Position numbers and translations under genes: made by a program. A stretch of 64,000 bases of DNA, from assembly GCF_016031635.1 (NCBI RefSeq), contig NZ_JACEGD010000015.1, positions 1 to 64,000 of the forward strand. Reading direction: 5' to 3'. Of the stretch, positions 8,396 to 17,157 are shown in pieces (the first letter of the stretch is position 1; each line of letters opens with the position of its first letter). The DNA comes from Bradyrhizobium diversitatis (GTDB lineage Bacteria > Pseudomonadota > Alphaproteobacteria > Rhizobiales > Xanthobacteraceae). The notes beneath the pieces are model-generated. The model was not told where the DNA came from, did not search any database, and saw nothing but the letters and a program-made list of their open reading frames with translations.

Positions 8396-10348
8396 ATGAT
8401 CCCTTTATCCCTTCGCACTCTCGCCGCGGGCGCTCTGCTGCTTTCCGGGCTTTTGACTGCCTTGCCGTCCGAGCGCGCCGCCGCACAGGATGCCGGCGCC
8501 ATGCAGATCGATTGGGAGGTGCGTAACCGCTTCCGGCTGTTTCGCGAGGAGCGCGACTTCCTGCTCCACGTCGAGAACGCGCGCAACCGCAGCATCCTCG
8601 CCGCCGAGCAATCGCTGGAGCTGCAGAGCGAAGGCCGCGGCTGGGCCCGCAACATGGTCAACCGGCTCTGCATCGACCTCCAGGGCCGGGTCAACCAGCC
8701 CTGTACCCGCGACAACGTCAAAGAGAACTACATCACCCCGATCGACCATCCGGTGACGGTACGTCTGACCGGCGCGGTGCCGGTCGGCGCCACCTGCGCC
8801 TGGTCGTTCGACGACGGCGACGGTCCGCAACAATCGACCTTCGACTGCGCCGAGCCGATCAATCTGCGCGTCCGCTACGGCAGGCAGACGGTCGCGACCG
8901 TCGATGTCTCCGCCGGCTCCGATCCGACCCAGCGCCTCCAGACCGAGATCCGTGTCCGCGACATTTTCGTCGCCGGCCTCGGGGACAGCATCGCCTCCGG
9001 CGAGGGCAATCCGGACCGGCCGCTGGCACTCTCGGACGAAGGATTTTGCTTCCGCTCCTATCTCGGTACCGCAGGCGCACAGTACTACCGGCCGAGCCGC
9101 CACGGCTTCAAGGGCGGCCGCGCCTGCGAGGCGCCGGATACGCTCGCCAACTGGCAGCGCTACAGTGCGCTCTGGTTCAACGCGCCCTGCCACCGCTCGC
9201 TCTATAGTTACCAGGCCCGCACCGCGCTGGCGCTCGCGGTGCGCTACACCCACATCGCCGTGACCTTCCTGCCGCTCGCCTGCACCGGCGCCAGCATTGC
9301 CGACGGGCTGCTTGGCTCGCAGCGCGCCCGCGAATGCCCGCCCGGCAAGACCGGCGTCTGCAACACCAGCGTGAACGCGCAGGTCGCCGAGCTGCGCGAA
9401 GCGCTCACCGCGGCAAAGAAGCGCCAGCCCGATCGGACGCTCGATCTCGTGCTGCTTTCGGTCGGCGCCAACGACGTCTACTTCTCCGGCCTCGTCGCCG
9501 ACGTCATCGTCGATACCGCGACCGAGCGGACGCTATTCCGCCGCTCCGGCGTGATGGCGAGCGTCGATGATTCCCGCGATGCGCTGACGCGGGAGCTGCC
9601 GCAAAGCTTCGTCAAGCTGCGCGAGGCGTTGAAGCCGCTCGTCGGCGGCGACCTCTCACGCGTCGTCTACGTCTCCTATGCCAATCCTGCGCTCGCCGAC
9701 GGCGGCGTTCCCTGCCGCGGCGGCCGCGCCGGCTTCGACATCCATCCGTCCTTCAACGCCGATCCGCAGCGCCTCGCCCGCGTCTCCACCTTCGTCGACA
9801 CCGAATTCCTGCCGCAGCTGAAAGGGCTCGCCACCTGCACCCGCGGTGCGCTGTGCCGCGATCCCGAAGCCGACCGCATGACCTTCGTCGATGCGCACCA
9901 GGCCACGTTCGCCGATCATGGCTTCTGCGCCCATTCGGGCAATGACCCCGAATTCGACCGGGCCTGCTTTGCCGAGAACGGGCAAAGCTTCAATCCGGAC
10001 ATTGTCAGCGCAGCGAGCCAGCCCATGCTGTGCGGCCGCGGCGCCTCGGAATATCGCGCCTACCTGCCCCGCGCGCGCTGGATCCGCGACGCCAATGACA
10101 GCTATTTCGCGGCGATGACCTATCCGCAGGGCCTGCCGGCCGCGAGCCAGCCGACCGACATTCACGACGCGACCTGGGGCGTGCTCTCCGCCGTCTACGG
10201 CGGCGCGGTGCATCCGAGCGCCGAAGGCCACGCCGCGATGGCGGATGCCGCGCTGCCGGCCGCGAGCGCCGTGCTGGGGCTCGATGCCGTACCGCCGAAC
10301 GTGACGCGGGGATTCCTGCCGCAGCTATTGCCAAGCGCACAGCAGTAG
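8396..10348 (+). CDS. large secreted SGNH/GDSL-type hydrolase
   Basis: I chose the ATG at 8396 over the TTG at 8333 because it opens a signal peptide (MIPLSLRTLAAGALLLSGLL, cleavage near 'AAAQD'). The 650-residue product has a beta-rich N-terminal region and then the block I motif GLGDSIASGEGNP, with the catalytic serine at residue 198. Block III is 'SVGANDVYFSG' and the terminal catalytic His is in 'HPSAEGHAAMA'. The GDSxASGEGNP form is typical of secreted lipase/esterase members. Many cysteines suggest a periplasmic or extracellular enzyme. The substrate cannot be told. It is transcribed alone, 84 bp after the UPF0104 gene. Confidence 0.85.
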   Translation: MIPLSLRTLAAGALLLSGLLTALPSERAAAQDAGAMQIDWEVRNRFRLFREERDFLLHVENARNRSILAAEQSLELQSEGRGWARNMVNRLCIDLQGRVNQPCTRDNVKENYITPIDHPVTVRLTGAVPVGATCAWSFDDGDGPQQSTFDCAEPINLRVRYGRQTVATVDVSAGSDPTQRLQTEIRVRDIFVAGLGDSIASGEGNPDRPLALSDEGFCFRSYLGTAGAQYYRPSRHGFKGGRACEAPDTLANWQRYSALWFNAPCHRSLYSYQARTALALAVRYTHIAVTFLPLACTGASIADGLLGSQRARECPPGKTGVCNTSVNAQVAELREALTAAKKRQPDRTLDLVLLSVGANDVYFSGLVADVIVDTATERTLFRRSGVMASVDDSRDALTRELPQSFVKLREALKPLVGGDLSRVVYVSYANPALADGGVPCRGGRAGFDIHPSFNADPQRLARVSTFVDTEFLPQLKGLATCTRGALCRDPEADRMTFVDAHQATFADHGFCAHSGNDPEFDRACFAENGQSFNPDIVSAASQPMLCGRGASEYRAYLPRARWIRDANDSYFAAMTYPQGLPAASQPTDIHDATWGVLSAVYGGAVHPSAEGHAAMADAALPAASAVLGLDAVPPNVTRGFLPQLLPSAQQ

Positions 10349-10364
10349 CAAAGACGACGGTATT

Positions 10365-10436
10365 GTAGCCCGGATGAACCAAAGCGACATCCGTGACAAC
10401 TCTCTCCCCGCAGATCGCTTCGCTCATGCGGGCTAC
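10365..10436. repeat. extragenic palindrome, 'gtagcccgg' family
   Basis: GTAGCCCGGATG is mirrored imperfectly by CATGCGGGCTAC, with aaagcgacat and atcgcttcgct between them. The type is common between proteobacterial genes. It lies just downstream of the SGNH hydrolase, with a family A palindrome following it. Confidence 0.65.
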
Positions 10437-10450
10437 GCTGCCGCTACACC

Positions 10451-10537
10451 CGTCATTGCGAGCGCAGCGAAGCAATCCAGATTCTCTCCGCGGAAGGACA
10501 CTGGATTGCTTCGTCGCAAGAGCTCCTCGCAATGACG
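10451..10537. repeat. extragenic palindrome, family A, copy 2 (mixed arms)
   Basis: The left arm (10451-10480) is identical to the arm of copy 1. The right arm (10501-10537) is the 37-nt variant containing tcgcaagagctcct. The element falls in the 350-bp gap between the SGNH hydrolase and the hexarate transporter; the rest of that gap (10540-10690) must hold the transporter promoter. Confidence 0.85.
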
Positions 10538-10702
10538 AGCCCGTGACGCGCATTCTCACTCTCTCACAATCGCTCCCCCAAACCCGCCGTTCCATCGATC
10601 CAAAGACGGCATCGATCGATACTCCCTTGAACTTGGACACTTTGCCGCGCGCGCCTCTAGGACTCGCCTCGAGGAAATGTTCGAGTTCTAAGGAGGCGCA
10701 TG

Positions 10703-12055
10703 ATGAGCGCAGTGTTGTCCGCAGCGGACGTGAGGCGGTCTCGCGTCAGGCTGTTCATCGTGACCATGTTGTTCCTGGTCACCACGGTCAACTATGCTGA
10801 CCGCGCCACTCTCTCGATCGCAGGCCCTGCGCTCTCCAAGGAGTTGCATCTCGATCCCGTCGCCATGGGCTGGATCTTCTCGGCCTTCGGCTGGTCCTAT
10901 GTGATCGCGCAGGTCCCGGGCGGCTGGCTGCTCGACCGCTACGGCTCGCGCCTCGTATACGCCTTCAGCATCATCATCTGGTCGCTGTTCACGCTGATGC
11001 AGGGCTGGGTCGGCTTCCTCAGCGCCGGCGCGGCCGTCGTCGTGCTGTTTGCGCTACGCCTCCTCGTCGGCGTCGCGGAAGCACCGTCGTTTCCTGCCAA
11101 TGCCCGCATCGTCGCGGCGTGGTTTCCCGGCAACGAGCGCGGCACCGCGTCGGCCTTCTTCAATTCGGGACAGTACTTCGCGACTGTGATCTTCGCGCCG
11201 CTGATGGGCTGGATCGCGCACGCCTATGGCTGGCGCTTCGTGTTCTTCGTGATGGGGGCGCTCGGCATCGTCATGGGTCTCGCCTGGATCAAGACCATCT
11301 ATGGTCCGAAGGAGCATCCTTCGATCAACGAGGCCGAGTTCGACTACATCAGGAACGGCGGTGCGCTGGTCGATCTCGATGCGCCCAGGAACGATCTGAG
11401 GCAGGAGCGCGCAGCGCAATCCGGCTCCGGGTGGGACCACATCCGCCAGTTGCTCTCAAACCGCATGATGCTCGGCGTCTATCTCGGCCAGTACTGCATC
11501 AACACGCTGACCTATTTCTTCTTGACCTGGTTCCCGGTCTACCTCGTCAAGGAGCGCGGGCTGTCGATCCTGCAAGCCGGTTTCGTCGCGACGCTTCCTG
11601 CGCTGTGCGGCTTCATCGGCGGCGTGCTCGGCGGCATCATCTCCGATGCGATCCTGCGCGGGACCGGCTCGCTGACCATGGCGCGAAAGATCCCGATCGT
11701 CGGCGGCATGCTGCTGTCGATGTCGATCATCGCCTGCAACTATGTCGACGGACAGGCGCTCGTGGTCGGCTTCATGGCGCTTGCCTTCTTCGGCAAGGGC
11801 ATCGGCGCGCTCGGCTGGGCCGTCGTCTCCGACACGTCGCCGAAGGAGGCCGGCGGCGTCTCCGGCGGCCTGTTCAACACCTTCGGCAATCTCTCCTCGA
11901 TCACCACTCCGATCGTGATCGGCTACATCCTGGCCGCGACCGGCTCGTTCAACGGCGCGCTGGTGTTCGTCGGCCTCAACGCGCTGGTGGCGGCGTTCGC
12001 CTATCTCGTCATCGTCGGCAAGATCGAGCGGGTGGTGCTCAAAGGTTCCTCCTGA
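10703..12055 (+). CDS. gudP: MFS hexarate (glucarate/galactarate) transporter
   Basis: The 450-residue twelve-helix MFS protein has the anion:cation symporter signatures 'NYADRATLSIAGP', 'GWSYVIAQVPGGWLLDRYG' and 'RLLVGVAEAPSFPANARIVAAWFPGNERGTA' (given in family-typical order), as in GudP/GarP. An AGGAGG site at 10691-10696 is 6 nt from the ATG at 10703 and only 3 nt from the ATG at 10700, so I prefer 10703. The neighbouring hexarate dehydratases support uptake of D-glucarate or galactarate. A hairpin terminator follows (12088-12107), so it may be transcribed apart from the catabolic genes. The symbol is by family and context. Confidence 0.82.
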   Translation: MSAVLSAADVRRSRVRLFIVTMLFLVTTVNYADRATLSIAGPALSKELHLDPVAMGWIFSAFGWSYVIAQVPGGWLLDRYGSRLVYAFSIIIWSLFTLMQGWVGFLSAGAAVVVLFALRLLVGVAEAPSFPANARIVAAWFPGNERGTASAFFNSGQYFATVIFAPLMGWIAHAYGWRFVFFVMGALGIVMGLAWIKTIYGPKEHPSINEAEFDYIRNGGALVDLDAPRNDLRQERAAQSGSGWDHIRQLLSNRMMLGVYLGQYCINTLTYFFLTWFPVYLVKERGLSILQAGFVATLPALCGFIGGVLGGIISDAILRGTGSLTMARKIPIVGGMLLSMSIIACNYVDGQALVVGFMALAFFGKGIGALGWAVVSDTSPKEAGGVSGGLFNTFGNLSSITTPIVIGYILAATGSFNGALVFVGLNALVAAFAYLVIVGKIERVVLKGSS

Positions 12056-12087
12056 GGGCTCTCACGGGAGCTTGACCAGGCAACTTG

Positions 12088-12113
12088 CGGCGGCTCACCA
12101 GCCGCCGTCTTTG
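12088..12113 (+). terminator. Rho-independent-type terminator after the transporter
   Basis: CGGCGGCT (12088-12095) pairs with AGCCGCCG (12100-12107) around a 4-nt loop, followed by tctttg. It separates the MFS gene from the LysR gene. Confidence 0.7.
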
Positions 12114-12176
12114 TATTGGGGGTGATCGATGCTAGAAGTGCCGGGGAAACGCCTTATCCATCTAAGGCATGTATCG

Positions 12177-13082
12177 ATGTTCGACCTCAACCAACTCCGC
12201 TGCTTCGTCACCGTGGCGGAGGAGCTGCATTTCGGCCGCGCCGCCGCGCGACTGAACATGACGCAGCCGCCGCTGTCCCGGCAGATCCAGGTGCTCGAAC
12301 ACATCATCGATGCGTCGCTGCTCGAACGCACCAGCCGCTCGGTGCGCCTCACCCCTGCCGGGCGCAGCTTCCTGCCGGAGGCGCGGCGCATCCTCAAGCT
12401 TGCGGAAAGCGCCTCGCAAGTCGCCCGCCGCATCGCGCTCGGCAAGATCGGCTCGCTCAAGATCGGCTTCACCGCGGCCGCCGCCTACGGCTTCCTGCCC
12501 GAGCTCGTCGCCGCCTGCCGCGCCAAGCTGCCCGAAGTCGATTTTTCGTTGAAGGAGATGGTGTCCGGCGACCAGTTCGAGGCGCTGACCTCCGGCCAGA
12601 TCGATGCCGGCCTGCTGAGGCCGCCGATCGCGCGTCCCGAGCTTGCCAGCCGCCGCGTCGTCGCAGAGCCGCTGCTCGCGGCGATCCCGAGGAAGCATCC
12701 GCTGGCGAACGCCGACAGCATCGCCATCAAGGATTTCGACGACCAGCCCTTCGTGATGTACTCGCCCTATGAGAGCCGCTACTTCCACGACCTCCTGGTG
12801 GCGCAGTTCACCCGCGCCGACGTGCTGCCGCGCTACGTCCAGCATCTCAGCCAGATCCACTCGATCCTCGCGATGGTGCGCGCCGGCCTCGGGCTTGCCA
12901 TCGTGCCGGCCGCCGCCGCGAACCTGAAGATCTCCGACGTGCGGCTGCGGCCGCTGAAGCTGCGCAGCCGCGTGCCCGTCGAACTGTTCATGGTCTGGCG
13001 GCGCGAGGACGAGAATCCGCTGCTGGCGGCGCTGGTCAAAACCGCCGGCGAATTATCCTCCGCGGAGCTGCCGGAGGATTGA
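12177..13082 (+). CDS. LysR-family regulator of the hexarate cluster
   Basis: The 301-residue protein has the N-terminal LysR helix-turn-helix (FDLNQLRCFVTVAEELHFG, RLNMTQPPLSRQIQVLE, LLERTSRSVRLTPAGR) and an effector-binding domain of the CatM/BenM type. I chose the ATG at 12177 because it starts exactly at the domain; the frame from 12129 overlaps leader sequence. It lies between the transporter and kdgD, all on one strand, so it probably responds to a hexarate or pathway intermediate. Direct repeats at 13118-13164 upstream of kdgD are candidate sites. Confidence 0.88.
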   Translation: MFDLNQLRCFVTVAEELHFGRAAARLNMTQPPLSRQIQVLEHIIDASLLERTSRSVRLTPAGRSFLPEARRILKLAESASQVARRIALGKIGSLKIGFTAAAAYGFLPELVAACRAKLPEVDFSLKEMVSGDQFEALTSGQIDAGLLRPPIARPELASRRVVAEPLLAAIPRKHPLANADSIAIKDFDDQPFVMYSPYESRYFHDLLVAQFTRADVLPRYVQHLSQIHSILAMVRAGLGLAIVPAAAANLKISDVRLRPLKLRSRVPVELFMVWRREDENPLLAALVKTAGELSSAELPED

Positions 13083-13117
13083 TGCTCAAGCCGCATCGGT
13101 CGATATAGGATTTGGCT

Positions 13118-13164
13118 TGGACGCGCATCGAACGGTCTCCTAAACCACGGCGCATGGACGCGCA
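13118..13164. promoter_or_regulatory. direct repeat upstream of kdgD, candidate regulator site
   Basis: TGGACGCGCA occurs twice (13118-13127 and 13155-13164), 37 nt apart, in the 124-bp gap between the LysR gene and kdgD. The second copy is also the left side of a 6-bp hairpin (GGACGC 13156-13161, GCGTCC 13171-13176). Regulatory use is a guess from position. Confidence 0.3.
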
Positions 13165-13206
13165 GGCTTTGCGTCCTCCGCAACACGCACGAAGGGAGCA
13201 GCGCCC

Positions 13207-14151
13207 GTGAGCAAGATGACCCCGCAGGACATGGCCCGAAAGATCGGATCCGGCCTCCTGTCCTTCCCCGTCACGCCGTTCAGGGCGGACTACTCCTTCG
13301 ACGAGGCGACCTACCGCGCCAACATGGACTGGCTGTGCGGCTACGACGTTGCCGGCCTGTTCGCCGCCGGCGGCACCGGCGAGTTCTTCTCACTAACGCC
13401 ATCTGAGGTCCCGCAGATCGTCAAGGTCGCCGTCGAGGAGACCAAGGGGCGCGTGCCCGTGCTTGCCGGCACCGGCTACGGCACCGCGATCGCGCGCGAG
13501 ATCGCCATCGGTGCGGAAAAGGCCGGCGCCGACGGCCTCCTGCTGCTGCCGCCCTATCTCACCCATTCCGAGCAGGACGGCCTCGCTGCCCATGTCGAGG
13601 CGGTCTGTGCCGCCGTGAAGATCGGCGTCATCGTCTACAACCGCGACAACGCCATCCTCCAGCCCGACACGCTTGCGCGCCTCGCCGAGCGCTGCCCGAA
13701 CCTGGTCGGCTACAAGGACGGCATCGGCGACATCGAGCTGATGACCCGCGTCTACACCAGGCTCGGCGACCGCCTCACCTATATCGGCGGCCTGCCGACC
13801 GCGGAGACGTTCGCGCTGCCCTATCTCGACATGGGCGTGACGACCTATTCCTCCGCGGTGTTCAACTTCGTGCCGGAGTTCGCCACCAGCTTCTACGCCG
13901 CGGTGCGCAGGCGCGACCATGAGACCATCCATGCCGGCCTGAAGAACTTCATCCTGCCGCTGATCGCAATCCGCAACCGCAGGAAGGGCTATGCGGTCTC
14001 GATCATCAAGGCCGGAATGAAGGTGATCGGCCGCGATTCCGGCCCGGTCCGGCCGCCGCTGACCGACCTCACCGAGCAGGAGATGGCGGAGCTGACCGCA
14101 CTGGTGAAGAATCTGCCCGCCATCCGATCGACACAACAGGCGGCAGAATAA
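13207..14151 (+). CDS. kdgD: 5-dehydro-4-deoxyglucarate dehydratase
   Basis: KdgD converts 5-keto-4-deoxyglucarate to 2-oxoglutarate semialdehyde, water and CO2. The 314-residue product is a DapA-type TIM barrel with 'FAAGGTGEFFSLT' (GTGEF 56-60), the catalytic tyrosine in 'IVYNRD' (Y144) and the Schiff-base lysine in 'GYKDGIGD' (K170). The YNRD/YKDGIGD pair distinguishes this family from DapA and NanA. The start is the GTG at 13207, preceded by a purine-rich site. It begins the catabolic operon, with gudD 26 bp downstream. Confidence 0.92.
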   Translation: MSKMTPQDMARKIGSGLLSFPVTPFRADYSFDEATYRANMDWLCGYDVAGLFAAGGTGEFFSLTPSEVPQIVKVAVEETKGRVPVLAGTGYGTAIAREIAIGAEKAGADGLLLLPPYLTHSEQDGLAAHVEAVCAAVKIGVIVYNRDNAILQPDTLARLAERCPNLVGYKDGIGDIELMTRVYTRLGDRLTYIGGLPTAETFALPYLDMGVTTYSSAVFNFVPEFATSFYAAVRRRDHETIHAGLKNFILPLIAIRNRRKGYAVSIIKAGMKVIGRDSGPVRPPLTDLTEQEMAELTALVKNLPAIRSTQQAAE

Positions 14152-14177
14152 TCCGATAGACGGGGGAGGAGCGCGCG

Positions 14178-15521
14178 ATGGCCCGGATCGATATCTCTGG
14201 CGCACCTGTCGTCACCGCGATGCAGGTGATCCCGGTCGCGGGCCGCGACAGCATGCTCCTCAACCTCAGCGGCGCGCATGCGCCGTTCTTCACCCGCAAC
14301 ATCGTCATCCTCACCGACAATTCCGGTCACACCGGCGTCGGCGAGGTGCCGGGCGGACAGAAGATATGGCAGACGCTGCAGGATGCCCGCGATCTCGTCA
14401 TCGGCAAGACCGTCGGCGCGATGAACAACATCCTCGCCGACGTCCGCACCGCCTTCGCTGAGCGCGACGCCGGCGGCCGCGGCAAGCAGACCTTCGACCT
14501 GCGCGTGATGATCCACGCGGTCACGGCGATCGAATCCGCACTGCTTGATTTGCTGGGCCAGCATCTCGGCCTTCCGGTCGCAGCCCTGCTCGGCGAAGGC
14601 CAGCAGCGCAAGAGCGTCGAGACGCTCGGCTATCTGTTCTTCGTCGGCGATCGGCGCAAGTCGAAGCTCGACTATGTCGCGGGCGAGAGCGGCAAGGCGG
14701 AATGGTTCAACCTGCGCCACCAGGAGGCGCTGACGCCCGAGACCGTGGTGCGGCTCGCGGAAGCGACCCACGACCACTACGGCTTCGCCGACTTCAAGCT
14801 CAAGGGCGGCGTGCTCCGCGGCGAGCAGGAGATCGAGGCCGTCACCGCGATTGCCAAGCGCTTCCCGAACGCGCGCGTCACGCTGGACCCGAACGGCGCC
14901 TGGTCGCTGGACGAGGCCGTCAGGCTCTGCAAGGGCATGCACGGCATCCTCGCCTATGCCGAGGATCCCTGCGGCGCCGAGGCCGGCTTCTCCGGCCGCG
15001 AGATCATGGCCGAGTTCCGCCGCGCCACGGGGCTGCCGACGGCGACCAACATGATCGCCACCGATTGGCGGCAGCTCTCCCATGCGCTCCGCCTGGGCGC
15101 GGTGGACATCCCCCTCGCCGATCCCCATTTCTGGACCATGCAAGGCTCTGTGCGCGTGGCCCAGACCTGCCGCGACAACGGCCTGACCTGGGGCTCGCAC
15201 TCCAACAATCACTTTGACATCTCGCTCGCCATGTTCACTCATGTCGGCGCCGCCGCCCCCGGCAAGGTCACCGCGATCGATACCCACTGGATCTGGCAGG
15301 ACGGCCAGGCGCTGACGAAAGAGCCGCTCCAGATCAGGGGCGGCAAGATTGCAGTGCCCGATCGTCCCGGCCTCGGCATCGAAATCGACCGTGCCGCCAT
15401 CGAGGCTGCGCATGAGCTCTACAAGAAGCATGGACTCGGCGCCCGGGATGACGCTATGGCCATGCAGGATCTGATCCCGGGCTGGACCTTCGACGACAAG
15501 CGTCCGTGCCTCGTGCGATAA
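14178..15521 (+). CDS. gudD: glucarate dehydratase (enolase superfamily)
   Basis: GudD dehydrates D-glucarate to 5-keto-4-deoxyglucarate. The 447-residue product matches GlucD in length and motifs: 'GEVPGGQKI' in the capping domain, the KxK pair in 'FADFKLKGG' (K207 and K209), metal ligands in 'LDPNGAW' and 'YAEDPCG', 'TNMIATDW', and the catalytic histidine in 'WGSHSNNHFDIS'. A GGGGAGGAGC ribosome site lies upstream of the ATG at 14178. It supplies the substrate of KdgD, encoded immediately before it. Confidence 0.94.
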   Translation: MARIDISGAPVVTAMQVIPVAGRDSMLLNLSGAHAPFFTRNIVILTDNSGHTGVGEVPGGQKIWQTLQDARDLVIGKTVGAMNNILADVRTAFAERDAGGRGKQTFDLRVMIHAVTAIESALLDLLGQHLGLPVAALLGEGQQRKSVETLGYLFFVGDRRKSKLDYVAGESGKAEWFNLRHQEALTPETVVRLAEATHDHYGFADFKLKGGVLRGEQEIEAVTAIAKRFPNARVTLDPNGAWSLDEAVRLCKGMHGILAYAEDPCGAEAGFSGREIMAEFRRATGLPTATNMIATDWRQLSHALRLGAVDIPLADPHFWTMQGSVRVAQTCRDNGLTWGSHSNNHFDISLAMFTHVGAAAPGKVTAIDTHWIWQDGQALTKEPLQIRGGKIAVPDRPGLGIEIDRAAIEAAHELYKKHGLGARDDAMAMQDLIPGWTFDDKRPCLVR

Positions 15522-15532
15522 GAAACGTCAGG

Positions 15533-15576
15533 CATGATCCCGGGAAAGTGGACACCGGTTTTCCGATAGGATCATG
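15533..15576. repeat. extragenic palindrome, family F ('catgatcc'), inside the operon
   Basis: CATGATCC (15533-15540) and GGATCATG (15569-15576) flank a spacer that contains a ggaaagtgg/ccggttttcc pair. This form is one I recognise as very common between Bradyrhizobium genes. It occupies most of the 77-bp gap between gudD and the aldehyde dehydrogenase gene. Confidence 0.75.
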
Positions 15577-15598
15577 TCCCTTGAACATGGAGGAAAAG

Positions 15599-17047
15599 AT
15601 GACAGCGATCCTGAAGAACTTCATCGGCGGCGAATGGGTCGACGGCTCCGGCGTCACCAGGAACATCAACCCCTCCAACACCAACGACCTCGTCGGCGAA
15701 TACGCCAAGGCCGACAAGGCGCAGACCGAGAAGGCGATCGCCGCCGCGAAGGCCGCCTTCCCGGCCTGGGCGCGCTCGACCCCGCAGGAGCGCTATGACG
15801 CGCTGAACAAGATTTCGCTCGAAATTCTATCCCGCAAGGAAGAGCTCGGCCGCCTGCTCGCCCGCGAGGAAGGCAAGACCTTGCCGGAAGGCATCGGCGA
15901 GGTCGCCCGCGCCGGCCAGATCTTCGCGTTCTTCGCCGGCGAAGCGCTGCGCCTGATCGGCGAGAAGGGCGCCTCCGTCCGTCCCGGCCTCGACGTCGAG
16001 CTCACCCGCGAGCCGGTCGGCGTCGTCGGCATGATCACGCCCTGGAATTTTCCGATCGCGATTCCCGCCTGGAAGATCGCGCCGGCGCTCTGCTACGGCA
16101 ACACCGTCGTGTTCAAGCCGGCCGAGCTGGTGCCCGGGTCTGGCCATGCGCTCGCCGAGATCATCACCCGCTCCGGGATTCCGGCCGGCGTGTTCAACCT
16201 CGTGGTCGGCTCCGGCTCCGTGGTCGGCCAGACGCTGCTCGAGCATCCCGACGTCGCCGCGATCTCCTTCACCGGCTCGGTGCAAACGGGGCGCAAGATC
16301 GCGCAGGCCTGCGTGCTGTCGAACCCCATGAAGAAATTCCAGCTCGAGATGGGCGGCAAGAATCCGCTGGTCGTGCTCGACGACGCCGACCTCAAGACCG
16401 CCGTCGAGGTTGCCGTCAACGGCGCCTATTTCTCCACCGGCCAGCGCTGCACCGCCTCCTCCCGCCTGATCGTCACCGACGGCATCCACGACCGCTTCGT
16501 TGCGGCGATGGCCGAGCGGCTGAAGGGCCTGTCGGTGGACGACGCGCTCAAGGCCGGCGTGCACATCGGCCCCGTCGTCGACCAGAGCCAGCTCGACCAG
16601 GACCTGCGCTACATCAAGATCGGCCAGGACGAGGGCGCCAAGCTCGCCTTCGGCGGCGAGCTGCTCAAGCGCGAGAACCCCGGTCACTATCTGCAGCCGG
16701 CGCTGTTCACCGAAGCCAGCAACAACATGCGCATCGCGCGTGAGGAGATTTTCGGCCCCGTCGCCGCCGTCATCCGCGCCAAGAACTACGAGGAGGCGCT
16801 GGCGATCTCCAACGACACCGAGTTCGGCCTCGCCTCCGGCATCTGCACCACCAGCCTGAAATACGCTTCGCACTACAAGCGCAACAGCGAGTCCGGCATG
16901 GTGATGGTCAATCTGCCGACCGCCGGCGTCGACTATCACGTGCCGTTCGGCGGCCGCAAGGGCTCGAGCTACGGCGCCCGCGAGCAGGGCTCCTATGCCC
17001 GCGAGTTCTACACGACGGTGAAGACGGCCTATACGTTCCCGGGCTGA
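15599..17047 (+). CDS. 2-oxoglutarate semialdehyde dehydrogenase (ALDH family)
   Basis: The NAD(P)-dependent enzyme oxidises 2-oxoglutarate semialdehyde, the KdgD product, to 2-oxoglutarate. The 482-residue protein has 'ITPWNFPIAIPAWKIAPAL', 'FKPAELVPGS', 'SFTGSVQTGR', the general base in 'LEMGGKNP' (E250) and the catalytic cysteine in 'GQRCTASSR' (C284). Two in-frame ATGs compete: 15587 and 15599. The GGAGG at 15589-15593 is correctly spaced only for 15599. Context fixes the substrate better than sequence; succinate-semialdehyde dehydrogenases look similar. Confidence 0.88.
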   Translation: MTAILKNFIGGEWVDGSGVTRNINPSNTNDLVGEYAKADKAQTEKAIAAAKAAFPAWARSTPQERYDALNKISLEILSRKEELGRLLAREEGKTLPEGIGEVARAGQIFAFFAGEALRLIGEKGASVRPGLDVELTREPVGVVGMITPWNFPIAIPAWKIAPALCYGNTVVFKPAELVPGSGHALAEIITRSGIPAGVFNLVVGSGSVVGQTLLEHPDVAAISFTGSVQTGRKIAQACVLSNPMKKFQLEMGGKNPLVVLDDADLKTAVEVAVNGAYFSTGQRCTASSRLIVTDGIHDRFVAAMAERLKGLSVDDALKAGVHIGPVVDQSQLDQDLRYIKIGQDEGAKLAFGGELLKRENPGHYLQPALFTEASNNMRIAREEIFGPVAAVIRAKNYEEALAISNDTEFGLASGICTTSLKYASHYKRNSESGMVMVNLPTAGVDYHVPFGGRKGSSYGAREQGSYAREFYTTVKTAYTFPG

Positions 17048-17053
17048 GATATC

Positions 17054-17140
17054 GTAGGGTGGGTTAGCGCAGCGTAACCCACCTCTTCTGCTTCCGCGGA
17101 CACAGATATTGGTGGGTTACGCTGCGCTAACCCACCCTAC
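17054..17140. repeat. perfect 30-bp inverted repeat ('gtagggtgggtta' family), inside the operon
   Basis: Arms at 17054-17083 and 17111-17140 are perfect reverse complements around a 27-nt spacer. Each arm also contains its own hairpin (GGGTTA/TAACCC), so the element can fold as one long stem or as two short ones. It fills the 110-bp gap between the aldehyde dehydrogenase gene and garD. Confidence 0.88.
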
Positions 17141-17157
17141 AAATCCGGAGTCCTTGC

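Noticed and set aside
13989..15431. A 480-codon minus-strand frame over kdgD and gudD
   Set aside because: It spans two real genes and the gap between them, as expected from codon bias, not from a gene.
15506..15598. An N-terminal extension of the aldehyde dehydrogenase
   Set aside because: It is translated from a palindromic element and overlaps the end of gudD; a GGAGG site is placed correctly for the ATG at 15599.
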